Source: Enterovibrio sp051650965 (GTDB lineage: Bacteria; Pseudomonadota; Gammaproteobacteria; Enterobacterales; Vibrionaceae). Taken from it: a stretch of 64,000 nucleotides of DNA. The position numbers were made by a program, and so were the translations under genes. Below, piece by piece: positions 36,072 to 44,962 of the stretch. The notes under the pieces were generated by a model. The model saw only the letters and a program-made list of their open reading frames with translations. It was not told the origin of the DNA and did not search any database. Location of the stretch: assembly GCA_051650965.1 (NCBI GenBank), contig JBOFRL010000078.1, positions 36,196 through 100,195 of the forward strand. The letters run 5' to 3'. Position 1 is the stretch's first letter; every line of letters begins with the position of its first letter.

Positions 36072-36752
36072 TTACAACGTACCCAATTTTGAGTCGATGT
36101 AAACTAAAGCGCGGTGCACCACTTCATCTAAACTTAATTGTGTAGAATCAATCAGTAACGCATCTTCCGCCGCTTTAAGCGGCGCCACAGGACGGTTTCT
36201 ATCGCGCCTATCACGCTCTTCGATCTCAGCTAAAAGCGCAGCAAAATCAGCCTGATGGCCGGCTTGCTCTAATTGGCGCAAACGGCGGCTCGCTCGTTCG
36301 CTCGCGCTAGCATCTAAAAATATTTTTACGGGCGCTTCAGGAAAAACCACCGTTCCCATGTCGCGTCCATCGGCGATAAGGCCGGGTGCACTCGCAAAGG
36401 CTTGCTGACGACGCAGCAGCGCCGCACGCACTTTTGCAAAAGCGGCCACTTTAGAGGCAGCGGTACCCGTCTGCTCTTGGCGCAGCTCACCAGTCACATC
36501 GATGCCGGAAAGTTTTACTTTCACCAGCGGCGACGCCATCTCGGTGATAAATTTAACGTCCAAGTTTTCCGCTAATTGCGCCAGCTTTTCTTCGTCGCCC
36601 AAATCCACTTGCGCACGCTGCGCGGCTAAAGCGAGCACACGATAAATCGCGCCTGAGTCTAGCAGATTCCAACCTAAGATATTCGCTAAACGCATACACA
36701 GTGTGCCTTTGCCTGCGCCGCTGGGTCCATCAACAGTAATGACCGGTGCCAT
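36072..36752 (-). CDS. cmk: Cytidylate kinase
   Basis: 226 residues. P-loop ITVDGPSGAGKGTLC at the start and LIADGRDMGTVVFPEAPVKIFLDASASERA in the middle, typical of CMP kinase. Phosphorylates CMP and dCMP. Between aroA and rpsA, conserved in gammaproteobacteria. Confidence 0.97.
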   Translation of the reverse strand: MAPVITVDGPSGAGKGTLCMRLANILGWNLLDSGAIYRVLALAAQRAQVDLGDEEKLAQLAENLDVKFITEMASPLVKVKLSGIDVTGELRQEQTGTAASKVAAFAKVRAALLRRQQAFASAPGLIADGRDMGTVVFPEAPVKIFLDASASERASRRLRQLEQAGHQADFAALLAEIEERDRRDRNRPVAPLKAAEDALLIDSTQLSLDEVVHRALVYIDSKLGTL

Positions 36753-36912
36753 GTGTCCTCCTGAGCTTTTTTGCGCGAATGCAGCAATCTATATTGGCAT
36801 AACCATTTAGCGCGCAGTATATACCCAAAATAGGGCAATGTGCGAGTACCTCTTTACGTTGCAAAAGGGCAATTCCCCATTTTTTTCACAAGAGCGCTTG
36901 CGCGCAAAAGGC

Positions 36913-38208
36913 TCACGCATTAACGCCGGCGAGCTGCATAAATTTGGCAAAATAATCGGGAAACGTCTTCGATACGCAGTCAGGATCATTAATTGTCACC
37001 GATGCCGCGCTCAATGCCAAGAGCGAAAAACACATCGCCATGCGGTGATCTTGATACGTATCGATGCTGGCGTGCTGCAAGGTTGCAGGCGGCGTAATGC
37101 GCAAAAAGTCACGCCCTTCTTCAACTTGCGCGCCGACCTTTTTGAGCTCGCAGCTCATCGCATGTAAGCGGTCGCTCTCTTTAAGGCGCCAGTTGTAAAC
37201 ATTGCGAATAGTGGTGGAGCCGGTTGCAAAAAGCGCCGCAACGGCAAGCGTCATCGCCGCATCAGGAATGGCATTACAATCAAGATCAATGCCGCGCAAA
37301 TCCGCGCCGCGCCGCGCCATCACATAGTCATCGCCCCAGATGATCTGCGCGCCCATTAGCTCAAGCACTTTGGCAAACTGCACGTCGCCTTGCCAGCTGT
37401 TTTTGTTAATGCCGGTCACTTTCACCTCGCCCGCGATGGCGCCCGCCGCTAAAAAGTACGACGCAGATGAAGCGTCCCCTTCGATAAAAAACTGCTCAAC
37501 CGCTTGATATGTTTGCTTACCTTTGACATAAAAGCGCTGCAAATTGTCATGCTCAACCACCACGCCAAATTGCGCCATCATGCGCAGCGTCATTTCAACA
37601 TAAGGCTTTGAAACTAAATCATTTTTGATCACAATTTCGCTGTCACTGCCAAGCAAAGGCGCCATCATCAACAGCGCGGTCAAAAACTGGCTTGAAAGCG
37701 TGCCGTCAAGCTCGACGGTGGCGCCAGTGAGCGCTCGCGCCTTGATCTCAAGTGGAACAAAACCCGGCTGCGCTAAATAGTCAATCTGCGCGCCAAGGTT
37801 TTGCAGCGCATCAACCAGATCGGCAATCGGCCGCTCTTGCATGCGCGGCTCGCCGGTCAGCTGATAAGTGCCCTCGCCCACGCACAGCGCCGCAGCGAGT
37901 GGACGCATCGCCGTGCCCGCGTTGCCTAAAAACAGCGTTTGCGGCGCCTGACACGAAAACGGCCCACCGAGACCTTTTATTTCACACACATTTGTACTTT
38001 TGTCGTGAGCCACCGCCACGCCAAGCTGGCGCAGCGCCTGCACCATGTGGCGCGTGTCATCACTGTCGAGCAAGTTAAGCAGACGCGTGGTCCCATTTGC
38101 CAGCGCCGCAAGCAGCAGCGCGCGGTTTGACAAACTTTTTGAGCCAGGAAGCGGCACAGTTGCACAGACTTTGGTTATCGATGGCAGCGTTAGCACAGTG
38201 GTGGACAT
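36913..38208 (-). CDS. aroA: 3-phosphoshikimate 1-carboxyvinyltransferase (EPSP synthase)
   Basis: 431 residues. Shikimate pathway enzyme joining shikimate 3-phosphate and PEP. Motifs: LPGSKSLSNRALLLAAL, FLGNAGTAMRPLAAAL (PEP and glyphosate region), LSSQFLTALLMMAPL, and a C-terminal YQDHRMAMCFSLLAL. The GNAGTAMRP form is the class I (glyphosate-sensitive) type. Confidence 0.97.
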   Translation of the reverse strand: MSTTVLTLPSITKVCATVPLPGSKSLSNRALLLAALANGTTRLLNLLDSDDTRHMVQALRQLGVAVAHDKSTNVCEIKGLGGPFSCQAPQTLFLGNAGTAMRPLAAALCVGEGTYQLTGEPRMQERPIADLVDALQNLGAQIDYLAQPGFVPLEIKARALTGATVELDGTLSSQFLTALLMMAPLLGSDSEIVIKNDLVSKPYVEMTLRMMAQFGVVVEHDNLQRFYVKGKQTYQAVEQFFIEGDASSASYFLAAGAIAGEVKVTGINKNSWQGDVQFAKVLELMGAQIIWGDDYVMARRGADLRGIDLDCNAIPDAAMTLAVAALFATGSTTIRNVYNWRLKESDRLHAMSCELKKVGAQVEEGRDFLRITPPATLQHASIDTYQDHRMAMCFSLLALSAASVTINDPDCVSKTFPDYFAKFMQLAGVNA

Positions 38209-38458
38209 AATTGTGTTCCTCGATTTGAAGTGAGAGCTAGCTTAACCAAAATTTTTTTCGCTAACTACTCTTTCACAATTATCTCTTTCACAATCATCAC
38301 CCTAATTTCTTTAAAAGCGAGCGTAAAAATCGCTTCTTGAAAAGCAAAAACTGCAGATTGATTTCGTGCTTATTCGCAAAATTGACACAGCTTTTACAAT
38401 TTGTTGCACAGTGCATTGATAATAGAGACTTGCTATCTCTTACTTAACGAGTTTATTT

Positions 38459-39289
38459 ATGCAAATGAAGCTGCATCTTATCGAAGGATATGTGCAAACA
38501 ATCTATATCGCTGAATATCCTGATAGATTATTACTTTTGGATGGTTGCAGCAGACCAGATGTCGAGACCATCGTCAACTTCATCACCAAAGATCTCAAGC
38601 GGCCGCTGACCGATCTTAAAATGGTCATCGTTACCCACATGCACCCCGATCACTCAGGCGCGGCGACCATTTTGCGCAAATTGTGCGGCTGTAAAGTGGC
38701 AGGCAGCAACACGCCAGGGCACTGGTACCAAGGGATCAGCGGCTACATCATGTACAAAACCGATTTGTGGCTGACTCAGTGGATGGCAAAACGTAAGAAA
38801 AAGCCCAAAAAGAACATGAGCTATCCGCGCAAAATTAAGTACGATCTGCTGCTTGATGACGGTGAATATCTGCCGGGATTTTTTGAATGGCAGGTTTTCC
38901 AAACCCCAGGCCACACCGATCGCGATCTCTGTCTTTACCATGTGCCGACAGATAGGCTTTATCTTGCCGATCTGATCGTTGTCGTAAAAGAGCGCTATAT
39001 TCCGCCGTTTCCGGTGTTTTTCCCTGATAAATATAAGGAGTCGCTTGATAAGCTATTTTCGCTAAAACCTAAATCGGTATTTTTAGCGCATCACGGCGAA
39101 GTTTTCCTTACTTTAGAAGACGTTGAGCACCTTAAGGCCAAAACGCCGCCAGAACCAGTTACGTTATGGCGCTCGGTTAACGGCAAGTTGCTGCGCACCT
39201 TCTTTAAAAAGCCCCTCAAACACACCAAAGAAGACTACGAAGAAGAGGCGCGTCAACAGCAAGCGAAGGCCAAGAAAAAGGGGAAATGA
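38459..39289 (+). CDS. Metallo-beta-lactamase fold hydrolase
   Basis: 276 residues. The zinc-binding motif THMHPDHSG is at residues 59-67, QTPGHTDRD follows in the middle, LYLADLIVVV supplies the bridging Asp, and FLAHHGEV the last His. The C-terminus is a basic Lys-rich tail. The substrate cannot be told from the sequence; MBL enzymes of this shape hydrolyse thioesters, lactones or phosphodiesters. It is alone on the plus strand between aroA and serC, which are adjacent in most relatives. A second ATG lies at 38465. Confidence 0.82.
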   Translation: MQMKLHLIEGYVQTIYIAEYPDRLLLLDGCSRPDVETIVNFITKDLKRPLTDLKMVIVTHMHPDHSGAATILRKLCGCKVAGSNTPGHWYQGISGYIMYKTDLWLTQWMAKRKKKPKKNMSYPRKIKYDLLLDDGEYLPGFFEWQVFQTPGHTDRDLCLYHVPTDRLYLADLIVVVKERYIPPFPVFFPDKYKESLDKLFSLKPKSVFLAHHGEVFLTLEDVEHLKAKTPPEPVTLWRSVNGKLLRTFFKKPLKHTKEDYEEEARQQQAKAKKKGK

Positions 39290-39299
39290 TCCCCTTTTT
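39275..39299. terminator. Bidirectional terminator overlapping the MBL gene stop
   Basis: AAAAAGGGGA-aatga-TCCCCTTTTT, a perfect 10-bp stem whose loop contains the TGA stop codon. It serves both the MBL gene and serC (convergent). Confidence 0.88.
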
Positions 39300-39323
39300 A
39301 GCCTCAGGCGATGCAGCGCGTTG

Positions 39324-40406
39324 TTAGCCGTTTTCCTTTGCAAACTCGTGCATGAAATTGACAAGCGCCTGCACGCCTGCATAAGGCATCGCATTGTAAA
39401 TAGACGCGCGCATTCCGCCTGCGTCGCGATGGCCTTTTAGCGCAACTAGCCCCCGCGCGGCCGCTTGCTGCAAAAACAGTGCGTCCAGCCGACTATCAGC
39501 AAGCGTAAAAGGCACATTCATGCGCGAGCGACACGTAGCATGCACGTTATTATGATAAAAGTCATTACTATCAATCGCGTCATACAAAAGCGCAGCCTTT
39601 TGCGCGTTGCGCTGTGCGATAGCCGTTAAACCGCCCTCATCAAGCAGCCACTGATACACTTCCCCCGCCAAATACCACGCAAACGTGGGCGGCGTATTAA
39701 ACATCGACTCTTTGGCCGCAAGCACGCTGTAATTTAAAATCGAAGGGGTCACTTGGCGCACTTTGCCCAGCAGATCATCACGCACCAGCACCAGCGTCAG
39801 GCCGGCCGGACCGATATTTTTTTGCGCGCCAGCATAAATAACGCCAAATTGGCTCACATCGAGCGGCTGCGACAAAATGTTGGAAGACATGTCCGCCACG
39901 ATGGGCAAATTTGTATTGGGCAATGCAGAAATCTCAACGCCATCAATGGTTTCGTTGCTACAAAAATGCATGTAAGCGCTATTTTCATCAAGCCGCCACT
40001 GTGACGGCGCAAGCAACGCTTTTTTGCCCTCAAGCGTGGTGCGGATCTCCACCTCGTTTGGCGTGCAATATTTTCGCGCTTCAGCGATCGCACTTTGCGC
40101 CCAGTAGCCGCTGTTGACGTAATCGGCCTGCGTGTTCTCACCCAGCAAATTGAGCGGCACCGCGGCGAACTGGCCGCGCGCCCCGCCATGTGCATATAAA
40201 ACATGGTAATTTTCAGGGATGGACAACAGCGTGCGCAGATTTTGCTCCGCTTTTGCCACCAGCTCTAAAAACAGCTCATCGCGATGCGAGATCTCCATCA
40301 CCGACCTGCCCAAATTTTGCCAATTGCACAGCTGCGCCTGCACGTTTTGCAATACCGCCGCTGGCAACATGGCTGGGCCTGCACAGAAGTTATAGACCGG
40401 ATCCAT
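39324..40406 (-). CDS. serC: Phosphoserine aminotransferase
   Basis: 360 residues. PLP enzyme of serine and pyridoxine synthesis. YNFCAGPAMLPAAVL at the start, and VIYAGAQKNIGPAGLTLVLV with the PLP lysine in the middle. HRDAGGMRASIYNAMPYAGVQALVNFM ends the protein. Divides gyrA from aroA. Confidence 0.97.
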   Translation of the reverse strand: MDPVYNFCAGPAMLPAAVLQNVQAQLCNWQNLGRSVMEISHRDELFLELVAKAEQNLRTLLSIPENYHVLYAHGGARGQFAAVPLNLLGENTQADYVNSGYWAQSAIAEARKYCTPNEVEIRTTLEGKKALLAPSQWRLDENSAYMHFCSNETIDGVEISALPNTNLPIVADMSSNILSQPLDVSQFGVIYAGAQKNIGPAGLTLVLVRDDLLGKVRQVTPSILNYSVLAAKESMFNTPPTFAWYLAGEVYQWLLDEGGLTAIAQRNAQKAALLYDAIDSNDFYHNNVHATCRSRMNVPFTLADSRLDALFLQQAAARGLVALKGHRDAGGMRASIYNAMPYAGVQALVNFMHEFAKENG

Positions 40407-40455
40407 CGTATCTCCTTGTACAACTCATTGATTTAAAATTTAAAACGACACTATA

Positions 40456-40482
40456 AAAAACGCAGCGGTGATCGCTGCGTTT
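40456..40482 (-). terminator. Terminator of gyrA
   Basis: Stem AAACGCAGCG/CGCTGCGTTT with a GTGAT loop. On the minus strand it is followed by a six-T run, about 60 bases beyond the gyrA stop. Confidence 0.87.
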
Positions 40483-40544
40483 GAAGTGGCTCTCTGTTTC
40501 ACAGAAGCACCAGTTACCTTTCATTTTTCATGAAAGCGCAACCG

Positions 40545-43280
40545 TTATTTATCAAGCTCTGGCGTATCATCGCTTTCTTCATCAGCGCGGCCGAGCTCAT
40601 CATGCGTAGACTCAAAATCAATCTCGTCATGTTGCAGCCCAAGCTCAGTGCTTTCATGATCGTCTAGCGACTCATCGTCGTTTGGCTCATCAATCCGTTG
40701 TAAACCAACCACATTTTCATCCTCTGAAGTGCGAATGAGGCGCACGCCTTGCGTATTACGGCCAACTTGACTGACCTCTTGCACGCGCGTACGCACCAGT
40801 GTGCCGCCATTAGTGATCATCATAAACTCATCACCACTGTTCACCTGCACGGCGCCCACCACGTTGCCATTTCTATCAGAAACTTTAATAGAAACAACGC
40901 CTTGGCCGCCACGACCTTTAGTTGCATACTCTTCAAGTACGGTACGCTTACCATAGCCATTTTGCGTGACCGTCAGAATATCGCCTTCGGTACGCGGCAC
41001 AATCAGCGAAACCACTTGGTCGCCTTGCGCAAGCTTGATGCCACGCACGCCAGCGGCGGTCCTGCCCATCGAGCGCACGCCTTTAAAGCTAAATTGCGGC
41101 TCGCCATTTTCGTCCAGCAACGGCTCGCCGTTTTCGTCCAGCAGCGGCGCGCCACTCGACTCTTTAAAGCGCACGACTTTACCGAATTTAGAAAACAGCA
41201 TGATCTCGTCGCTGCCGCTGGTTAAATCCGCACCAATCAGCAAGTCGCCATCGCGCAAATTCATGGCGATAAGGCCGTTCGCTCGCACGTTAGCAAATTG
41301 ATCCAGCGACGTTTTCTTCACCGTACCGTCGCCGGTCGCCATGAAAATAAACTTGTCGGCGCTAAATTCGCTGATCGGCAAAATCGTTGTGATCCGCTCA
41401 TCAGCTTCAAGCGGCAAAATGTTGACAATCGGCTTGCCGCGCGCGGTGCGCGATGCCTGCGGCAGTTGGTAAACTTTAAGGCGATACGCCTTGCCCCGCG
41501 TTGAGAAGCACAAAATATTATCGTGCGTGTTGGCAACCAAAAGCCGCTCGACGAAATCTTCTTCCTTCATGCGCGTGGCTTGACGCCCTTTGCCGCCGCG
41601 ACGCTGCGCTTCATAGTCAGACAATGGCTGATATTTAACGTAGCCTGCGTGCGACAAGGTCACTACCACATTTTCTTGCGTGATGAGATCTTCGATGTCG
41701 ATGTCAGCACTTGACGCGATAATTTCGGTTCTACGCACATCGCCAAAGCTTGTGCGCACCGCTTCAAGCTCTTCGCGAATAACTTCCATCAGGCGCGTAG
41801 GGCTTGCCAAGATCTGCAGCAGCTCGCCGATCAAGGTTAACAGCTCGCGGTACTCATCTAAAATCTTGCCGTGCTCAAGGCCCGTCAATTTGTGTAGACG
41901 CAGATCCAAAATCGCTTGCGCTTGCTGCTCAGTTAAAAAATAACCGTCGGCGCGCACGCCAAACTCAGCGGCAAGCCACTCAGGTCTTGCGCTATCAACG
42001 CCCGTCGCTTCCAGCATCGCCGCAACAGTGCCAAGCTGCCAGCCGCGCGCTTGCAGCTGCTCTTTAGCCATCGCTGGGGTTTGCGCATGACGAATAAGCT
42101 CTATCAGCTCATCGATATTTACCAGCGCAATCGCCAAGCCTTCTAAGATATGGGCGCGGTCGCGCGCTTTACGCAGTTCAAAAATGGTGCGGCGCGTCAC
42201 CACTTCGCGGCGGTGATCGACAAAACACTTAAGCATGTCTTTGAGGTTAAACAGGCGCGGCTGATTGTTATCCAACGCTACCATGTTGACGCCAAACGAG
42301 GTTTGCAGCTGCGTTTGCGCGTAGAGGTTGTTGAGGATCACCTCGGCTACCGCATCGCGGCGACACTCGATGACAATCCGCATGCCGTCTTTGTCAGACT
42401 CATCGCGCAGCGCGGTGATGCCTTCAATTTTTTTCTCTTTAACAAGCTCGGCGATTTTTTCAATTAAACGCGCTTTGTTCACCTGATAAGGAATTTCGGT
42501 GACAATGATGGTCTCTTTGCCGTTTTTATCCGCCTCAATTTGCGCTTTAGAACGCATATTGATTTTGCCACGACCGGTGCGGTAAGCGTCTTCAATCCCT
42601 TTGCGGCCGTTGATCAGCGCAGCGGTTGGGAAATCAGGCCCTGGAATGTGCGCCATCAGCTCATCGATAGTGATCTCTTCATTATCAATCAAAGCAAGGC
42701 AGCCGCTGATAACCTCGGTGAGGTTGTGCGGTGGAATATTGGTCGCCATCCCTACCGCAATGCCCGATGAGCCATTGATCAACAGGTTAGGAATGCGCGT
42801 TGGCATCACTTCAGGGATCAGCTCTGAGCCGTCGTAGTTTGTAACGTAGTTGACCGTCTCTTTATCGAGATCGGCGAGCAGCTCGTGGGCAATTTTTGAC
42901 ATTCGCACTTCGGTATAACGCATTGCTGCCGCGCTATCACCATCGATTGAACCAAAGTTTCCCTGACCATCCACCAGCATATAACGCAGTGAAAATGGCT
43001 GAGCCATACGCACGATAGTGTCGTAGACGGCGATATCACCATGCGGGTGATATTTACCGATCACGTCACCAACAACACGCGCAGATTTTTTATACGCTTT
43101 ATTCCAATCATTTCCTAGCACGCTCATCGCGAACAATACGCGGCGGTGCACAGGCTTTAGGCCGTCACGGACATCAGGAAGAGCTCGACCTACGATAACT
43201 GACATCGCATAGTCCAAATAAGAGTTTTTTAACTCCTCTTCGATGTTGACAGGCGTGATCTCTTTGGCAAGATCGCTCAT
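40545..43280 (-). CDS. gyrA: DNA gyrase subunit A
   Basis: 911 residues from the ATG at 43280 (MSDLAKEITPVN...); an extended frame to 43391 does not match GyrA. Breakage-reunion domain with the catalytic tyrosine region AAAMRYTEVRMSKIA, then a beta-pinwheel C-terminal domain with the GyrA-box QRRGGKGRQ. The quinolone-resistance region reads HPHGDIAVYD, so residue 83 is Ile where E. coli has Ser; Asp87 is kept. Between KVVRFKESS and VRSMG there is an insertion carrying LLDENGEP twice. The C-terminal tail is highly acidic. Confidence 0.98.
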   Translation of the reverse strand: MSDLAKEITPVNIEEELKNSYLDYAMSVIVGRALPDVRDGLKPVHRRVLFAMSVLGNDWNKAYKKSARVVGDVIGKYHPHGDIAVYDTIVRMAQPFSLRYMLVDGQGNFGSIDGDSAAAMRYTEVRMSKIAHELLADLDKETVNYVTNYDGSELIPEVMPTRIPNLLINGSSGIAVGMATNIPPHNLTEVISGCLALIDNEEITIDELMAHIPGPDFPTAALINGRKGIEDAYRTGRGKINMRSKAQIEADKNGKETIIVTEIPYQVNKARLIEKIAELVKEKKIEGITALRDESDKDGMRIVIECRRDAVAEVILNNLYAQTQLQTSFGVNMVALDNNQPRLFNLKDMLKCFVDHRREVVTRRTIFELRKARDRAHILEGLAIALVNIDELIELIRHAQTPAMAKEQLQARGWQLGTVAAMLEATGVDSARPEWLAAEFGVRADGYFLTEQQAQAILDLRLHKLTGLEHGKILDEYRELLTLIGELLQILASPTRLMEVIREELEAVRTSFGDVRRTEIIASSADIDIEDLITQENVVVTLSHAGYVKYQPLSDYEAQRRGGKGRQATRMKEEDFVERLLVANTHDNILCFSTRGKAYRLKVYQLPQASRTARGKPIVNILPLEADERITTILPISEFSADKFIFMATGDGTVKKTSLDQFANVRANGLIAMNLRDGDLLIGADLTSGSDEIMLFSKFGKVVRFKESSGAPLLDENGEPLLDENGEPQFSFKGVRSMGRTAAGVRGIKLAQGDQVVSLIVPRTEGDILTVTQNGYGKRTVLEEYATKGRGGQGVVSIKVSDRNGNVVGAVQVNSGDEFMMITNGGTLVRTRVQEVSQVGRNTQGVRLIRTSEDENVVGLQRIDEPNDDESLDDHESTELGLQHDEIDFESTHDELGRADEESDDTPELDK
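41098..41145 (-). repeat. Two 24-bp tandem repeats inside gyrA
   Basis: Two copies (41098-41121 and 41122-41145) differ at two bases and encode LLDENGEP LLDENGEP. Looks like an in-frame slippage duplication in a loop of the GyrA C-terminal domain. Confidence 0.9.
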
Positions 43281-43434
43281 AGAGCCAATATCCCTCAGGT
43301 AGTTTTTCAAAATTACAAAATAGTGCCAAGGGTACCATAAATCTGCGCGCAGCTCTAAGCTCTGACGCGCGCATCGGGACAAAATCAACAATTAAGTGAA
43401 TGATTTTCACGTAACGGATGTAATTAGCAGGACC

Positions 43435-43980
43435 ATGAACATGAACAGCCCCCACATTGAGCATCAATATCAAGATCTCATTACCATTTTTAATGCGCTT
43501 TTTCTTAAGCCGTATGAAACAAGGCTCGAACTTGGCGGCGATGAGCCGATCTATTTGCCAAAAGATGAGGAAAATCCGCACCATCGCATTATTTTTGCGC
43601 GCGGCTATTTTGCCTCGGCGCTGCATGAAATCGCGCACTGGCTGATAGCCGGCAAAGAGCGCCGTCTGCTTGAGGATTTTGGCTATTGGTATCATCCCGA
43701 TGGGCGCAGCGCCGCCATTCAAGCGGAGTTTGAGAAGGTAGAAATTGCGCCGCAAGCCATCGAGTGGATCTTAAGCGCCAGCTGCGGATTTAAATTTAAC
43801 GTCAGCTGCGATAATTTACATGGCGATTTTGAACCTGATCGCGCCGCCTTTACCGAAAAAGTGCGCGACAAAGCGCGGCAATATTTAGAGCAAGGGCTGC
43901 CAAAACGCACGCAGCAGCTGAGCGACGCATTGTGCCAGTTTTATAAGCGTCCAGCGTTAAGCGCGAGCGATTTTGCATAA
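43435..43980 (+). CDS. epmC: Elongation factor P hydroxylase EpmC (YfcM)
   Basis: 181 residues from the ATG at 43435, preceded by AGCAGGA. Family features: FARGYFASALHEIAHWLIAG with an HExxH-like metal motif, YWYHPDGRSAAIQAEFEKVEIAPQAIEW and FNVSCDNLHG. EpmC hydroxylates the beta-lysylated lysine of EF-P after EpmA/EpmB, which are not in this window. It is convergent with mnmD. Confidence 0.9.
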   Translation: MNMNSPHIEHQYQDLITIFNALFLKPYETRLELGGDEPIYLPKDEENPHHRIIFARGYFASALHEIAHWLIAGKERRLLEDFGYWYHPDGRSAAIQAEFEKVEIAPQAIEWILSASCGFKFNVSCDNLHGDFEPDRAAFTEKVRDKARQYLEQGLPKRTQQLSDALCQFYKRPALSASDFA

Positions 43981-44073
43981 CGCCTCTTTTTTGCTTCTTG
44001 CGTTACTCACAGCGGCGGGCTGCGCCGCTGTTTACCAAACTGAACAAAACAGCCACATTCTAATATCAGCCGC

Positions 44074-44814
44074 TTACGAAGCTGCGTGCCAACTGCCGGC
44101 AAGCATTTCGCGTTTGTTGCCAAAGCCTTTGCGTTTTTGCACGATAAATCCAGCGTCAAGCAAACCGCGCCGCACAAACCCCGCCGCGGTAAAAGTGGCA
44201 AAGGTGCAGCCATCGCATGCAAGGCGCGCCATTTGCGAGAACAAAAGCTCGCTCCACATCGCGGGATTTTTGCTCGGCGCAAATCCATCTAAAAACCAGC
44301 AATCAACCAGCCCCGATTTTGGCACTTCAAGGCGTGGCAAGCAGTCATTAACGTCGGCAAACCAGAGCTCAAGTAATATTTCGTCAGACAATTCAATTAG
44401 ATGCTTACCCGCTTGCAAAGGCGGATAACAAGCTTGCAGCTGCTTGGCATATTCAAGCTGCGCAGGACGTGCATTATGCGCTAAACTGAGCGCTTCTGCG
44501 GTCAGCGGATATTTTTCTACGCTGATAAAATGCAGCTTTTGCAAAGGCGCCGCGGGATGCTGCTTGCGAAACTGTAAAAAAGCGTGCCACAAAGCGAGCA
44601 AATTGGCTCCCGTACCAAAACCGGTCTCTGCAACCACAAACGTCGATTTTTGCCAATGCAGCCAGCGCTCAGGCAGGCCGTTTTGCTGCAAAAAGACATA
44701 ATTTGTCTCCGCGAGCCCATCGTTATTTGAAAAATAGACATCGTCAAATTCGCAGGAAACCGGCGTGCCAGCCTCGTTCCAAAAAATTTTTGCAGGCGCG
44801 ACAGCTTCGGCCAC
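44074..44814 (-). CDS. mnmD: tRNA 5-methylaminomethyl-2-thiouridine methyltransferase domain only (MnmD)
   Basis: 246 residues. It matches the N-terminal methyltransferase half of MnmC: VYFSNNDGLAETNYVFLQQNGLPERW, VVAETGFGTGANLLALWHAF (SAM motif), WFLDGFAPSKNPAMWSELLF, and KRKGFGNKREMLAGSW at the end. E. coli MnmC is about 668 residues and continues into an FAD oxidase domain; here a stop codon follows a few residues after GSW, and epmC lies only 94 bases away, so the oxidase half is absent. GTG start at 44814 with AAGGAGG five bases ahead. Confidence 0.9.
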   Translation of the reverse strand: MAEAVAPAKIFWNEAGTPVSCEFDDVYFSNNDGLAETNYVFLQQNGLPERWLHWQKSTFVVAETGFGTGANLLALWHAFLQFRKQHPAAPLQKLHFISVEKYPLTAEALSLAHNARPAQLEYAKQLQACYPPLQAGKHLIELSDEILLELWFADVNDCLPRLEVPKSGLVDCWFLDGFAPSKNPAMWSELLFSQMARLACDGCTFATFTAAGFVRRGLLDAGFIVQKRKGFGNKREMLAGSWHAAS

Positions 44815-44859
44815 TTTTGCCTCCTTACTTAAAATAAGTTGTAACCAAGTTCACATTTA

Positions 44860-44883
44860 CGCACAGTACACCAGATTTGTGCG
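44860..44883. repeat. Inverted repeat upstream of fabB
   Basis: CGCACA and TGTGCG arms separated by 12 bases, followed by a T-run (CTTTTTTC), about 80 bases before the fabB start. It could be an operator or a leader hairpin of fabB. Confidence 0.35.
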
Positions 44884-44962
44884 CTTTTTTCATGGAAAGC
44901 TGACCACTTTACCAAATTAAAAACGGTATTATCACACCGTTACTTTACAGTAGGAATCATCA

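Noticed and set aside
43281..43391. N-terminal extension of GyrA by 37 residues
   Set aside because: The extension does not match GyrA; the ATG at 43280 begins the conserved MSDLAKEITPVN start.
43174..43755. 193-codon minus-strand frame between gyrA and epmC
   Set aside because: Antisense to epmC and out of frame with gyrA; no match.
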